Shown: positions 14,831 to 23,998, numbered from the stretch's first letter. The stretch: DNA of 25,057 bases from JBBRQP01 sp038226175 (GCA_038226175.1 JBBRQP010000045.1:1-25057); one strand, 5' to 3'. Notes: generated from the letters alone by a model not told the origin. A program made the numbers and translations.

Positions 14831-14865
14831 AAGGCTCTCTGTTACTTCAACAGAGAGCCTTTTTT
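14831..14865. terminator. bidirectional intrinsic terminator between rplQ and gap2
   Basis: AAGGCTCTCTGTT (14831-14843) pairs perfectly with AACAGAGAGCCTT (14849-14861) around a 5-nt loop, a 13-bp stem, followed by a T run to 14865. On the opposite strand the A-rich stretch at 14825-14832 becomes a T tract, so the same hairpin should end gap2, whose stop is at 14884. Confidence 0.93.
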
Positions 14866-14883
14866 ACTATTGGTTATAGAGAA

Positions 14884-15903
14884 CTAATGAGCCCATTTAC
14901 TGGCGACCAGCTCAGCCAAATCAACAACCCGTTGGGAGTAACCCCATTCGTTGTCGTACCAGGAGATCACTTTAATTAAGTTATCTTGCATGACCATGGT
15001 CAGCTCCGAATCCACAATCGAAGAGGCATCGTTAGAGCGGTAATCAATCGAAACCAATGGCAGGTCAGAGACTTCAAGAATCCCTTTCATCGGGCCTGCT
15101 GCTGCATCACGCAGGGTTTGGTTAACTACTTCAACGCTAGTCGGATGTTGGACTTCAACCACCAAATCAACTACAGAAACATTCGGTGTCGGCACACGGA
15201 ACGCCAAACCATCAAGTTTGCCTTTAAGAGCAGGCAAGACTAGGCTTACCGCTTTAGCCGCGCCCGTCGAGGTCGGAACAATACTCAAGGCAGCGGCTCG
15301 TGCCCGACGCAAGTCGCGATGGCTCGAATCAAGCAAGCGCTGATCGCCCGTGTAAGAGTGAATAGTTGTCATCGAACCCCGGACAATGCCGAAGGCTTCA
15401 TGGAGGACTTTAGCCACAGGAGCTAGACAGTTGGTGGTACAAGAAGCATTAGAAATAATGTCATGAGTCGCGTCATCATACTGCTCATCATTGACACCCA
15501 TCACAAAAGTTCCAATATCAGAACCCTTACCAGGAGCGGTAATCAAGACTTTTTTGGCTCCGGCCTGTTGATGCTTACCAGCACCATCACGGCTGATAAA
15601 AACACCGGTTGCTTCGATGACAAGGTCAACACCCAACTCTTTCCAAGGCAATTTCAGAGGGTCACGGTCAGAGTAGCATTTGAGGATATGGCCATTGACG
15701 GTAATAGAATTTTGGTCATGGCTGATATCGGCATTCAATGGGCCGAGCATCGAGTCATAGCGTAGTAGGTGCGCGTTGGTTTTGGGGTCTGAGGTGTCAT
15801 TGACTGCCACCACATTAAGATTTGAGTTTGTCCGACCTAGCCAGCACCGTAAGAAGTTTCTTCCAATCCGCCCAAAGCCATTGATTGCCACACTAATCGC
15901 CAT
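14884..15903 (-). CDS. gap2: glyceraldehyde-3-phosphate dehydrogenase, Gap2 type
   Basis: 339 residues from ATG 15903-15901. A TTG four codons upstream is in frame but unlikely, because the family starts at or near M-x-x-x-V-A-I-N-G-F-G-R-I-G. Interconverts glyceraldehyde-3-phosphate and 1,3-bisphosphoglycerate. The NAD-binding loop V-N-D-T-S-D-P-K-T-N-A-H-L-L-R-Y-D-S-M-L-G matches the cyanobacterial/plastid Gap2 signature, the dual-cofactor enzyme used in the Calvin cycle, and not Gap1. Catalytic C155 is in S-N-A-S-C-T-T-N-C and the paired H182 in H-S-Y-T-G-D-Q-R. No C-terminal extension of the GapB kind is present, so regulation would be through CP12 as in other cyanobacteria (inference). 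Only 62 bp separate its start from the divergent trmL. Confidence 0.95.
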   Translation of the reverse strand: MAISVAINGFGRIGRNFLRCWLGRTNSNLNVVAVNDTSDPKTNAHLLRYDSMLGPLNADISHDQNSITVNGHILKCYSDRDPLKLPWKELGVDLVIEATGVFISRDGAGKHQQAGAKKVLITAPGKGSDIGTFVMGVNDEQYDDATHDIISNASCTTNCLAPVAKVLHEAFGIVRGSMTTIHSYTGDQRLLDSSHRDLRRARAAALSIVPTSTGAAKAVSLVLPALKGKLDGLAFRVPTPNVSVVDLVVEVQHPTSVEVVNQTLRDAAAGPMKGILEVSDLPLVSIDYRSNDASSIVDSELTMVMQDNLIKVISWYDNEWGYSQRVVDLAELVASKWAH

Positions 15904-15965
15904 CTGCCCGCCCAACTAGTTTTGCAACCTATGATACTCTAGTACGGCCTCAGATTTCTAACTTA

Positions 15966-16406
15966 ATGTACATCGTTCTTTACCAACCAGAAATTGCCGG
16001 CAATACGGGTAATATTGCCCGTACCTGTGCCGCGACGGGCATTGGCCTACACCTCATTGAACCGCTCGGATTTCAACTAGATGACCGCAAACTCAAACGG
16101 GCGGGACTCGACTACTGGCCTCATGTCACCCTCAGCCGTCATGCTGATTGGGAAACTTTTTTAACCCAACGTCCACCGGGACGGTTAATCACCCTGAGTG
16201 CTCATGCCGAAACCAGTCTCTGGGATTTTAGATTTGAACCTGAAGATAGCTTGATTTTCGGTTCTGAGAGTCAAGGTTTACCCCTAGCTTTGCGTCAAGC
16301 TCATCCCAGTTTGATTATCCCGATGCCCGGAGCTGTGCGCAGTCTTAATCTGGCTGTAAGTGTGGGAATTGTCTTATATGAGGCTTTGCGGCAGACAACA
16401 CCATAA
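15966..16406 (+). CDS. trmL: tRNA (cytidine/uridine-34 2'-O)-methyltransferase TrmL (YibK-type SPOUT enzyme)
   Basis: 146 residues, slightly shorter than the usual 150-160. SPOUT knot-fold signatures are clear: Y-Q-P-E-I-A-G-N-T-G-N-I-A-R-T at 7-21, L-I-F-G-S-E-S-Q-G-L-P near 96-106, and the S-adenosylmethionine-binding S-L-N-L-A-V-S-V-G-I-V-L-Y-E-A-L near the C-terminus. The enzyme 2'-O-methylates the wobble nucleotide of some leucine tRNAs. ATG 15966 has no obvious Shine-Dalgarno and may be translated from a short leader or leaderless message. It is divergent from gap2. Confidence 0.92.
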   Translation: MYIVLYQPEIAGNTGNIARTCAATGIGLHLIEPLGFQLDDRKLKRAGLDYWPHVTLSRHADWETFLTQRPPGRLITLSAHAETSLWDFRFEPEDSLIFGSESQGLPLALRQAHPSLIIPMPGAVRSLNLAVSVGIVLYEALRQTTP

Positions 16407-16503
16407 AACACCTAAATCGTTTTCATAATTGTTTCACTATCCTGCGAAGTCTGTTAAGGTGTATAGCTGAAGGGCATTTTTTGCAGTACCCGGCTTTTTA
16501 CTC

Positions 16504-16523
16504 TTGACACCCTCAGGCTAACC
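16504..16523 (+). promoter_or_regulatory. upstream region of the RND operon: TTGACA hexamer and AGGCTAACC element
   Basis: A perfect TTGACA lies at 16504-16509 but has no well-spaced -10 (the nearest AT-rich hexamer is about 25 bp away). Immediately after it, AGGCTAACC (16515-16523) is repeated exactly upstream of the amidase gene at 22353-22361. It may be an operator; no metal-sensor gene is present in the window. Confidence 0.3.
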
Positions 16524-16566
16524 AAACCCAAGCGGGCTATTTTGTCTTGACCAAAGTAGGTGTTTT

Positions 16567-19500
16567 ATGACTTGGCTCCAATCCACTATTACCTTAGCCC
16601 TCAAAAACCGTGGCTTGACGCTGGCTCTGACGACCGTGTTATTGGTCGCAGGCGGGGTAGCGTGGCGGTTTTTGCCCCTTGAGGCTTATCCAGAATTAGC
16701 CGATCCTTTGGTACGGGTGATCACCCTCTATCCCGGTAAAGGCACCGAAGAAGTAGAACGCGCTGTCACCATTCCCCTCGAAAAAGAACTCAATGGTATT
16801 CCTAATCAAACCGCCCTGCGCTCGATTTCGCTCTATGGTCTTTCAATTATTACCATGACTTTTCGGGATGGTACACCGACAACTTTGGCGCGTCAGCAAG
16901 TTTTAGAACGCATCAATGATGCCGATTTGCCCGCAGATGCCGAACCTGGTCTTGATGCCGATGCGGGTGCCTCGGTCCGAGAAGTCTATCGTTATACCCT
17001 TCAGAGTGACTATTACTCACCGATGGGTTTACGGGCAATTCAGCAATGGGAATTAGAAAAAGCCTTTCGGCAAATACCCGGTGTTATTGCTGTAATTAGT
17101 CAGGGTGGGCCGACCAAGACCTATCAGGTCAATGTTGATCCCGAAGGTTTGCGCGCGCACAATCTGACCTTGCGGGCCGTATTTGATGCGCTGAGTCAAG
17201 CTAACTTTACCTCTGGTGGCGGTTTCATTGAAAAAAATGGTCAAGCATTTATTGTCCGAGAGCTAGGTCTCTTGACGGATACCGACGACATCGGCTCGGT
17301 CGTAATTGCCACACCCAGTGATGGTCTAGCGGTCAAAGTCCAAGATATCGCCAGTGTCACCATTGTGCCCAAAGTCCGCCGGGGACAAGTGGGGCTAGAT
17401 AAAGCAGAAGATGTGATCGAAGGCATTGTCTGGATGCGCTCCGGTGAAAATCCGACGCGGGTACTCGAGCGGCTCTATGCCAAGTTGCCAGAGATCCAGC
17501 AAAATTTACCCCAGGGTGTCAAACTCGTTCCGCTCTATGATCGTGCGGACTTGGTTAACCACACCCTACGCACGGTCGGACAAAATGTTGCGGTGGGCAT
17601 TGCCTTAGTCACCTTGGTCTTAGGACTGTTTCTGTTTGATGTACGGGCAGCTTTAATTACGGCCTGTGTGATCCCAGTGGCAATTTTGACAGCATTTATT
17701 GGGCTCAATTTATTGGGTGTTCCGGCTAATTTATTGAGTCTCGGGGCGTTAGATTTTGGCATCTTGGTAGACGGCGCAGTGGTCATGACCGAAAATATCG
17801 TGCGTCGTCTCGGTCAAGCTGACCCTGATTTGACTAGGGCTCAACGCCGCCAAGTTATCGAAACCGCTGCCCAAGAGATGGCCCGACCGCTGGTATTTGG
17901 GGTGGCGGTGATTATCCTTACCTTCTTGCCAATCTTTACATTTGGTGGCGTGGAAGGAAAATTATTTCGTCCACTCGCGCTAACCATGGTGCTGGCTCTA
18001 GCCGGATCAGCGGTAGTCGCCCTGACTTTGATTCCAGTGTTATGTTCATTTTTTCTGGTCAAAACTTCCTCGAATCCAAATCATGAGAGTCCTTTGATCG
18101 GCTGGCTACGTCAGGGGTATCGTCCGCTTTTGGGTTGGTCGATTTTACATCCGGGTCTGATTAGTGCGGGAGCCGGAGCAGCTTTTGTGGGGGCAATTTT
18201 GCTCTTTACGCAGCTGGGTAGTGAATTTTTACCGCACTTAGATGAAGGTAATATCTGGATGCGCACGACCATCAAGCCCGGTAGTGTAACCCTGACCGAT
18301 TCGGTCAAAGTTGCCCGTCAAGTGCGTTCGATCTTGGGAGCTTATCCCGAAGTGAAACAGGTACTTTCCCAATCTGGCGGCCCCGATGATGGCACCGACC
18401 CGATGCGTTTTGCTGACCAGGAATATTATCTCGATCTCAAGCCCAGTGCTGAGTGGCGACCGGAGTTTCATCACCAAAAAGAAGCCCTAATTGCTCAGAT
18501 GCAAAAAGACCTCAAACAAGTTCCGGGCGTTGATTACTATTTCAGCCAATATATCCAAATGATGCTCGACGAAGCCCTGTCGGGGGTGCAGGGATCGCTG
18601 GTAGCCAAAGTAGCGGGTTCTGACTTAGCGACCCTTGAGAAGCTCGGTCAGCAGGTAGGACGCCTCATGAAGCAAACCCCCGGTATTGTCGATGTGATTA
18701 TTGACCCAGTACTTGGCCAACCCCAATACACGATCACCATTGACCGTGCTCAGGCGGCGCGCTATGGCCTCAATGTCGGTGACCTGCGAGACCTGGTCGA
18801 GACCGCTATCGCAGGTAAAGTTGCGACCGAAATTTTGCAAGGAGAACGTCGCTTTGACCTGACCGTGCGCCTAGACCAATCTTACCGGGCGACCCAAACG
18901 GCTCTGGCTCAGGTTTTGGTGGATACGCCGAATGGAGCCAAAGTTCCGCTCTCTCAGGTGGCATGCCTCCAGGAAGTCAACGGTGCGACGCAGATTTGGC
19001 GCGAAGGAGGGACGCGCTTAGCGACTATTCGCGCCAATGTCCGGGGACGAGATTTGGCCTCAGCCGTCGCCGCCGCCCAAGCCAAAATTGCCAAACAGGT
19101 GGTATTGCCGCCCGGTTATCGCGTGATCTGGAGTGGTGAATTTGAACGCCAACAGGAGGCTGTGACCCAGTTATTGCTGGTTTTACCGCTGACAATTGTG
19201 GTGATTTTAGGTCTACTGTATGGCGCGTTTGGCTCGTGGCGGGCAGCTTTACTGGTCTTTGCGGTGGTACCTCTTGCCACAGTGGGTGGTATTCTCGCGC
19301 TGTATGTGACGGGTACTTATTTTTCGATTGCCGCTGGTGTTGGCTTTATTGCCCTGTTTGGTGTTGCTGTCCAAAATGGTATTTTACTTGTTTCCTATAT
19401 CAAGCAATTACAACAGGCAGGTTTGACCCTCGAAGAAGCGGTGTATAAAGGTGCCTTAGCCCGGATGCGTCCAGTTTTGATGACCGCAACTGTGGCGATG

Positions 19501-19701
19501 CTGGGACTTCTGCCAGCGGCACTCTCCAACGAAATCGGTGCGCAGACCCAAAAGCCCTTTGCGATTGTGATTATCGGTGGCCTGATCTCGGCAACGGTGC
19601 TGACACTGTGTGTGTTACCCGCGCTCTACCAACGCTTCACGCCACCGCTACCGGAGGCTGAAGTCGAAGCACTGCGTCAACTACAAGAGGTAGAAGTGTA
19701 A
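16567..19701 (+). CDS. heavy-metal-type RND efflux pump (CzcA/CusA family)
   Basis: 1044 residues, the full length of an HME-RND pump. Inner-membrane proton antiporter that works with an adaptor and an outer-membrane channel. An initial membrane helix is followed by the motif F-L-P-L-E-A-Y-P-E-L-A-D-P, two large periplasmic loops and twelve helices in all by hydropathy. The fourth-helix proton-relay set is L-D-F-G-I-L-V-D-G-A-V-V-M-T-E (D396, D402, E409), the CzcA-like D/D/E pattern rather than the CusA one, suggesting divalent cations such as Zn, Co, Cd or Ni. Substrate is inferred only. The stop overlaps the next ATG as TAATG. No nearby two-component or ArsR-type regulator is seen. Confidence 0.93.
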   Translation: MTWLQSTITLALKNRGLTLALTTVLLVAGGVAWRFLPLEAYPELADPLVRVITLYPGKGTEEVERAVTIPLEKELNGIPNQTALRSISLYGLSIITMTFRDGTPTTLARQQVLERINDADLPADAEPGLDADAGASVREVYRYTLQSDYYSPMGLRAIQQWELEKAFRQIPGVIAVISQGGPTKTYQVNVDPEGLRAHNLTLRAVFDALSQANFTSGGGFIEKNGQAFIVRELGLLTDTDDIGSVVIATPSDGLAVKVQDIASVTIVPKVRRGQVGLDKAEDVIEGIVWMRSGENPTRVLERLYAKLPEIQQNLPQGVKLVPLYDRADLVNHTLRTVGQNVAVGIALVTLVLGLFLFDVRAALITACVIPVAILTAFIGLNLLGVPANLLSLGALDFGILVDGAVVMTENIVRRLGQADPDLTRAQRRQVIETAAQEMARPLVFGVAVIILTFLPIFTFGGVEGKLFRPLALTMVLALAGSAVVALTLIPVLCSFFLVKTSSNPNHESPLIGWLRQGYRPLLGWSILHPGLISAGAGAAFVGAILLFTQLGSEFLPHLDEGNIWMRTTIKPGSVTLTDSVKVARQVRSILGAYPEVKQVLSQSGGPDDGTDPMRFADQEYYLDLKPSAEWRPEFHHQKEALIAQMQKDLKQVPGVDYYFSQYIQMMLDEALSGVQGSLVAKVAGSDLATLEKLGQQVGRLMKQTPGIVDVIIDPVLGQPQYTITIDRAQAARYGLNVGDLRDLVETAIAGKVATEILQGERRFDLTVRLDQSYRATQTALAQVLVDTPNGAKVPLSQVACLQEVNGATQIWREGGTRLATIRANVRGRDLASAVAAAQAKIAKQVVLPPGYRVIWSGEFERQQEAVTQLLLVLPLTIVVILGLLYGAFGSWRAALLVFAVVPLATVGGILALYVTGTYFSIAAGVGFIALFGVAVQNGILLVSYIKQLQQAGLTLEEAVYKGALARMRPVLMTATVAMLGLLPAALSNEIGAQTQKPFAIVIIGGLISATVLTLCVLPALYQRFTPPLPEAEVEALRQLQEVEV

Positions 19702-20957
19702 TGTTACGGCAAATTTTGAGACATGACCAACACTTAGTCATGGGAACGGCTGGGTTACTGCTTTTATTGACCGCTTGCTCACCGAGTACCACTCCCCAAC
19801 TTACCCCGGCAGCGGTGGTTACTACGACCCAAGCGCCCAAAACTCCCTTACAGTTGCGTCTCAGCCCAGAGCAAGTTAATCAAATGCACCTGACCACGGC
19901 TCTCGTTACCCGTCGTCCGCTGAGCCTCCAGGTGCAAACCAGTGGACAGGTACAAATAGCTGCTGACCGCATGACCGAGGTGACCGCCCCGGTCACTGGG
20001 CGCGTTGAGCAAGTCTTGGTAAGCCTAGGAACGCGGGTACAAACCGGGCAGCTACTCGCCAAATTACGCAGTGATGAAGCGGCGCAACTCGAATCTGATT
20101 TACTCCAACGAGGAATGGATCTCGAAGCTGACCGGGCACAGGCGCAAGTTCAAGTTACCCTCAGTCGGGGTAGTTTCCTCCGTGAACAGCAGCTTTTTCA
20201 AGAAAAAGTTGGTGCCAAAGCCGACCTCGAAGCCGCTCGTGGTGAATACCAAAAAGCCCAAGCCAGTCTCCAGAGTTTGCAAGCAAAACGCCAAGCCCTA
20301 CTCACCACAGCGGCAGAACGCTTACGCCTATTGGGATTACCCAGCGGTGAAGCGCAACGGGTACTGCGCGAACGTCGGGTAGCCAATCTGATCCCAGTGC
20401 GAGCACCACGTTCAGGTATCGTGACGGCGCGTAATATCAATCCTGGTGAACTAATCGATAACACCAAACCCCTCTTTACCTTGGCAGACCTCAGTCAGGT
20501 TTGGGTGGTCGCCCAGGTTTTTGAACAAAATATTGCCCTCGTCCGACCGGGCTTAGCCGTAGCAGTGAGGGTCGATAGTTATCCTGGGCAGATTTTTACT
20601 GGACGCTTAGATTATGTAGCACCGAGTCTAGAGGCGGCAACCCGTACCCTACCAGTTCGGGCAACGGTAGCCAATCCCCAAGGACGATTACGGCCTCAGA
20701 TGTTTGCCCGACTCACCCTCCAAGCCGGATCGCTCACAGTCCTTGCCGTGCCATCAGGGGCTGTCCAAAAAAGTGGAGAAACCTACGTCGCCTATGTTCC
20801 CTCAGCCGATCACACCTATCAAGAGCGTAGATTACGGCTCGGACGTACCCTTGATGCCTATACCGAAGTGATATCTGGACTGCAGCCCGGTGAAGCCGTC
20901 GTTGTCCAAGGCAGTCTACAACTCCAAGGCCAAGCCCTCCAACTCGCCAGCCAATAA
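19701..20957 (+). CDS. RND efflux periplasmic adaptor lipoprotein (CzcB/CusB type)
   Basis: 418 residues. The lipobox L-T-A-C places the acylated Cys at 26; an internal Met at 14 is an alternative start giving a tighter signal, but the TAATG overlap favours 19701. Then come the barrel-sandwich hybrid (V-T-A-P-V-T-G-R-V near 95), a long alpha-helical hairpin of about 115-210 rich in Q, A and E, and the beta-barrel and membrane-proximal domains. The protein bridges the inner-membrane pump and the channel. No His-rich metal-binding tail is visible. Both ends overlap neighbours by one base, so the three genes are translated as a unit. Confidence 0.9.
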   Translation: MLRQILRHDQHLVMGTAGLLLLLTACSPSTTPQLTPAAVVTTTQAPKTPLQLRLSPEQVNQMHLTTALVTRRPLSLQVQTSGQVQIAADRMTEVTAPVTGRVEQVLVSLGTRVQTGQLLAKLRSDEAAQLESDLLQRGMDLEADRAQAQVQVTLSRGSFLREQQLFQEKVGAKADLEAARGEYQKAQASLQSLQAKRQALLTTAAERLRLLGLPSGEAQRVLRERRVANLIPVRAPRSGIVTARNINPGELIDNTKPLFTLADLSQVWVVAQVFEQNIALVRPGLAVAVRVDSYPGQIFTGRLDYVAPSLEAATRTLPVRATVANPQGRLRPQMFARLTLQAGSLTVLAVPSGAVQKSGETYVAYVPSADHTYQERRLRLGRTLDAYTEVISGLQPGEAVVVQGSLQLQGQALQLASQ

Positions 20958-22315
20958 TGATCCTTAAACGACTCATGTTCAAATTTTCCCGACGCTTGTC
21001 TAACCAACCCTTACCGCAGCTCGGGCGTAGCCTTGCCATCAGTGGGCTTTTGCTGAGCCTGTGTCTGGCAACACCTGCCCAAACTCTACCGCCTGAGCAA
21101 TTTGACCTTAGTCTGAGTGAGGCATTTCAGCGCGCAGAGGAGGCTAATCCGCAACTACGGGCGGCGCGGCGCGGGCTAGATGTGAGTGTCGCAGAAATTA
21201 CGATTGCTGGGGCGACACCCAATCCCGTCTTCGGGGTCACCTATGGGTTATTTGATGCCTATGCACTATTTAGTAATTTGCAACAGGTGGCAGCGACACA
21301 GGTGATTGAGCTGGGTGGTAAACGCGATGCCCGCCTTACGCTGGCTCAGAGTCAGTTGCAATTGACGGGTCTCGAACTCAATGGTCTGCGTCGGGCAATT
21401 CGGGTGCAGGTGCGTCGCTCCTATGCCGAACTGGTGACGGCGGCAGCCTTTGCGGATAATCTCGAACAACAGATTAATCTACTTGATCGCTTAGTGCAAG
21501 TGGTGCGCAAACGCTTTCAGGCGGGTGCCGTTGCCGAAGCCGATCTTTTGCAAGCCCAGCTCAGCCGCACCCAAACTGAGACTCTCCGTATCGAAGCCCA
21601 AAACCGCATCAAACGGGCTCGCGTTCAGCTCAATACACTTTTGGGCAATGCGCCGAGTCGTAATACGATCACCCGTGACCAGGGTATTTTTAATCTATCC
21701 GTCACAAAAACCGAACTAATTCCACGCCCAGATAGTCCTCTACCCGACCTACCTGAGCTGCTCAGTCGCGCTAGCCAAGAGCGGTTTGACCTACGGGCTA
21801 CAACCCAACAAGCAGAGATTGCTCGTAACGAATTGCGCTTATCTGAGAGTTTGCGCATCCCTGACATTCAGTTACTCGGTGGTTTTACTTTCTCAGCTGG
21901 TAGTAATGGTGACCCGATTGTTTTTGGGCTTTTGACAGGGTTTAATGTCACAATTCCGATTTTTTATAATCAAGATGGCGAAATTGCTCGTGCTAAAGCC
22001 ACCCTCGCCCAAAGCACCCTCCAAACTACCGCCTTACAAACGCAGATCAACGCTGATGTCCAGACAGCCTATCAAGATTTGAGTGCTGCCCAAGAGACCA
22101 TCCGCCGTTACCAAAGCCGCTTATTACCCGAATCTGCTGAGGTTTTGCGTCTCGCTCGCCGGAGTTATGAAGTAGGCAAAACTGGACTCAGTAATGTGAT
22201 TTTGGCGCAACAGGCTGATCAGCAAATTCGTAGTAGTTATCTTGATGCCATTGTGACCTACCAAAATGCCTGGGCAGATTTGGAACAAGCGGTGGGCGCT
22301 GCGATTTTATTTTAA
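20957..22315 (+). CDS. TolC-family outer-membrane efflux channel (CzcC type)
   Basis: 452 residues with a long signal peptide (hydrophobic core about 26-40, cleavage after the A-T-P-A-Q region). Two TolC-like repeats follow, each with long helices: L-S-E-A-F-Q-R-A-E-E-A-N-P-Q-L in the first and P-E-L-L-S-R-A-S-Q-E-R-F-D-L-R in the second, plus the closing coil V-L-R-L-A-R-R-S-Y-E-V-G-K-T-G-L-S. It would form the trimeric exit duct for the RND pump. ATG 20957 overlaps the adaptor stop as TAATG. It is last in the unit, the reverse of the textbook czcCBA order. Confidence 0.9.
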   Translation: MILKRLMFKFSRRLSNQPLPQLGRSLAISGLLLSLCLATPAQTLPPEQFDLSLSEAFQRAEEANPQLRAARRGLDVSVAEITIAGATPNPVFGVTYGLFDAYALFSNLQQVAATQVIELGGKRDARLTLAQSQLQLTGLELNGLRRAIRVQVRRSYAELVTAAAFADNLEQQINLLDRLVQVVRKRFQAGAVAEADLLQAQLSRTQTETLRIEAQNRIKRARVQLNTLLGNAPSRNTITRDQGIFNLSVTKTELIPRPDSPLPDLPELLSRASQERFDLRATTQQAEIARNELRLSESLRIPDIQLLGGFTFSAGSNGDPIVFGLLTGFNVTIPIFYNQDGEIARAKATLAQSTLQTTALQTQINADVQTAYQDLSAAQETIRRYQSRLLPESAEVLRLARRSYEVGKTGLSNVILAQQADQQIRSSYLDAIVTYQNAWADLEQAVGAAILF

Positions 22316-22354
22316 GATTGCGAACGCTTGGTTTGGCATTTTCTAACGTCGTAG

Positions 22355-22380
22355 GCTAACCTGTACGCAGACTGGTTAGC
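22355..22380 (+). promoter_or_regulatory. perfect inverted repeat just upstream of the amidase gene
   Basis: GCTAACC (22355-22361) and GGTTAGC (22374-22380) form a 7-bp stem with a 12-nt loop, ending directly at the amidase ribosome binding site AGGAAACG. It could be a transcription-factor operator or a leader hairpin hiding the binding site. The left half extends to AGGCTAACC, also found before the RND operon. Confidence 0.45.
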
Positions 22381-22388
22381 AGGAAACG

Positions 22389-23978
22389 ATGCAGGATCAA
22401 GGGCGCAAATATTTAGCAAGTTTGATGATGTTGGTGGTCTTGGGTAGTGGTAGCTGGGCAATTACCCACAGCCGTTCTGTCCAAGCCCAATCTCCTGCCA
22501 CGCGACTTCCTGAGGCTACGGTAGCGGAACTGCAAGAGGCTGAGACCGCAGGAACCCTGACTGCACGCCAATTAGTCCAAGCCTATCTTGACCGCATTGC
22601 TCTCTATGATCCACTCATCAATGCTGTGCTCGAACGTAATCCTGATGCGCTGGCTATCGCCGATGAGCTAGACCGCGAGCGACAAGCTGGCAAGGTGCGT
22701 GGTCCTCTACATGGCATCCCGATTTTGATCAAAGGCAATATTGCCACCCATGACCGTATGGATACCACGGCTGGTTCGATTGTATTAGCAGGCTCTGTGC
22801 CAGAAAATGATGCATTTATCGTACAAAAACTACGTCGTGCTGGTGCGATTATTTTGGGTAAAACAAATCTCACCGAATTCGCAAACTTTATGTCCTACAA
22901 CATGCCCTCGGGCTATAGTTCCCAGGGCGGACAAACGCTCAATCCCTATAACCCCACACTAAATAATAAAGGTCTGCCAGCCCTGACCCCCTGTGGTTCG
23001 AGTGCTGGATCGGGAGCCGCCACCGCCGCTAATCTGACCACAATCGCCATTGGGACTGAAACCTCCGGCTCGATTTTGTGTCCTTCTAACGCCAATTCTC
23101 TCGTAGGTATCAAAACTACGGTGGGTTTAGTTAGTCGCACTGGCATTATTCCAATCTCGCATAATCAAGACGTAGCAGGGCCGATGACCCGCACTGTAGC
23201 CGATGCGGCGGCCTTGCTCAATGTTATGGCAGGCTACGACCCGGCAGATCCGGTCACGGCAACCAGTCTAGGTCAAATCCCACCGGACTATCGGGCATTT
23301 CTCAAGACTGACGGGCTCAAGGGCGCACGTATCGGCATTCCCCGTGAATATTACAAGTTTTTACCCGCTGAGCAACAGGCGATTATTGACCGTGCCCTGG
23401 CTGTTTTGCGTAATCAGGGCGCGATTATTATTGACCCGGCTCCCATTGCGACAACTGCGCAACTTCTAACTAGTAATGCCGAGAGTATTGTCTTAACCTA
23501 CGATTTCAAACGTGACCTCAATAGCTATCTAGCAACCGTTGGTGCGACCTCTGCGGCGAGCGATCTAGCTGAGATTATCAGAGCTAACCGTCGTAATCGC
23601 GCAGTAGCCCTAAAATATGGTCAAGCACTACTAATTGATAGCCAAGTCCAAGAGCTACAAGATGGTACACCGATTACGACGGCTGATTATCAACAAGCTC
23701 TCCAAGAAGAATTCCAACTAGCTAAAGTTGAGGGCGTTGATGCAACAGTCACTAAGTACAACCTAGATGCCCTGCTATTTCCCCGTGATTATGGTTCGGA
23801 CGTGGGCGCACAGGCGGGTTATCCGACCGTGATTGTGCCAGCAGGTTATACCAAAGGCGGACAACCGATTGGGATATCTTTTTTGGGTCAAGCCTTCCAC
23901 GAACCGCGACTGATTCAGTTTGCCTACGCCTATGAACAGGCTTCGTTAGCTCGCCGTCCACCGCTAGCTACACCCTAA
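22389..23978 (+). CDS. secreted amidase-signature-family hydrolase
   Basis: 529 residues. The N-terminal signal peptide has core M-M-L-V-V-L-G-S-G-S-W-A-I and likely cleaves after S-V-Q-A. The amidase-signature core carries the full Ser-cisSer-Lys triad: K115 in I-L-I-K-G-N, S204/S205 in C-G-S-S-A-G-S, and S228 in T-E-T-S-G-S-I-L, with the usual P-H-G-I-P-type loop (L-H-G-I-P) before the Lys. Family members hydrolyse amides, indole-acetamide or glutamyl-tRNA; being exported rules out a GatA role. The substrate is unknown, perhaps peptides or exogenous amides. Ribosome binding site AGGAA lies 5 nt before ATG 22389. It stands alone after the RND operon with its own hairpin upstream and probable terminator downstream. 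Confidence 0.92.
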   Translation: MQDQGRKYLASLMMLVVLGSGSWAITHSRSVQAQSPATRLPEATVAELQEAETAGTLTARQLVQAYLDRIALYDPLINAVLERNPDALAIADELDRERQAGKVRGPLHGIPILIKGNIATHDRMDTTAGSIVLAGSVPENDAFIVQKLRRAGAIILGKTNLTEFANFMSYNMPSGYSSQGGQTLNPYNPTLNNKGLPALTPCGSSAGSGAATAANLTTIAIGTETSGSILCPSNANSLVGIKTTVGLVSRTGIIPISHNQDVAGPMTRTVADAAALLNVMAGYDPADPVTATSLGQIPPDYRAFLKTDGLKGARIGIPREYYKFLPAEQQAIIDRALAVLRNQGAIIIDPAPIATTAQLLTSNAESIVLTYDFKRDLNSYLATVGATSAASDLAEIIRANRRNRAVALKYGQALLIDSQVQELQDGTPITTADYQQALQEEFQLAKVEGVDATVTKYNLDALLFPRDYGSDVGAQAGYPTVIVPAGYTKGGQPIGISFLGQAFHEPRLIQFAYAYEQASLARRPPLATP

Positions 23979-23998
23979 GCCAAATTTTTCTGGCTTTT
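23977..23998 (+). terminator. weak intrinsic terminator after the amidase gene
   Basis: AAGCCA (23977-23982) pairs with TGGCTT (23991-23996) around an AT-rich 8-nt loop, followed by a short T run. The stem overlaps the amidase stop codon. Low GC content makes it a weak terminator at best. Confidence 0.4.

Noticed and set aside
15463..15765. 100-codon plus-strand frame antisense to gap2
   Set aside because: It lies wholly within a highly conserved GAPDH sequence, has no ribosome binding site, and its composition is that of the complement of gap2.
20071..20382. 103-codon frame inside the adaptor gene
   Set aside because: The overlapping lipoprotein adaptor frame is continuous and conserved; the other frame is Lys/Asn-rich without family resemblance.
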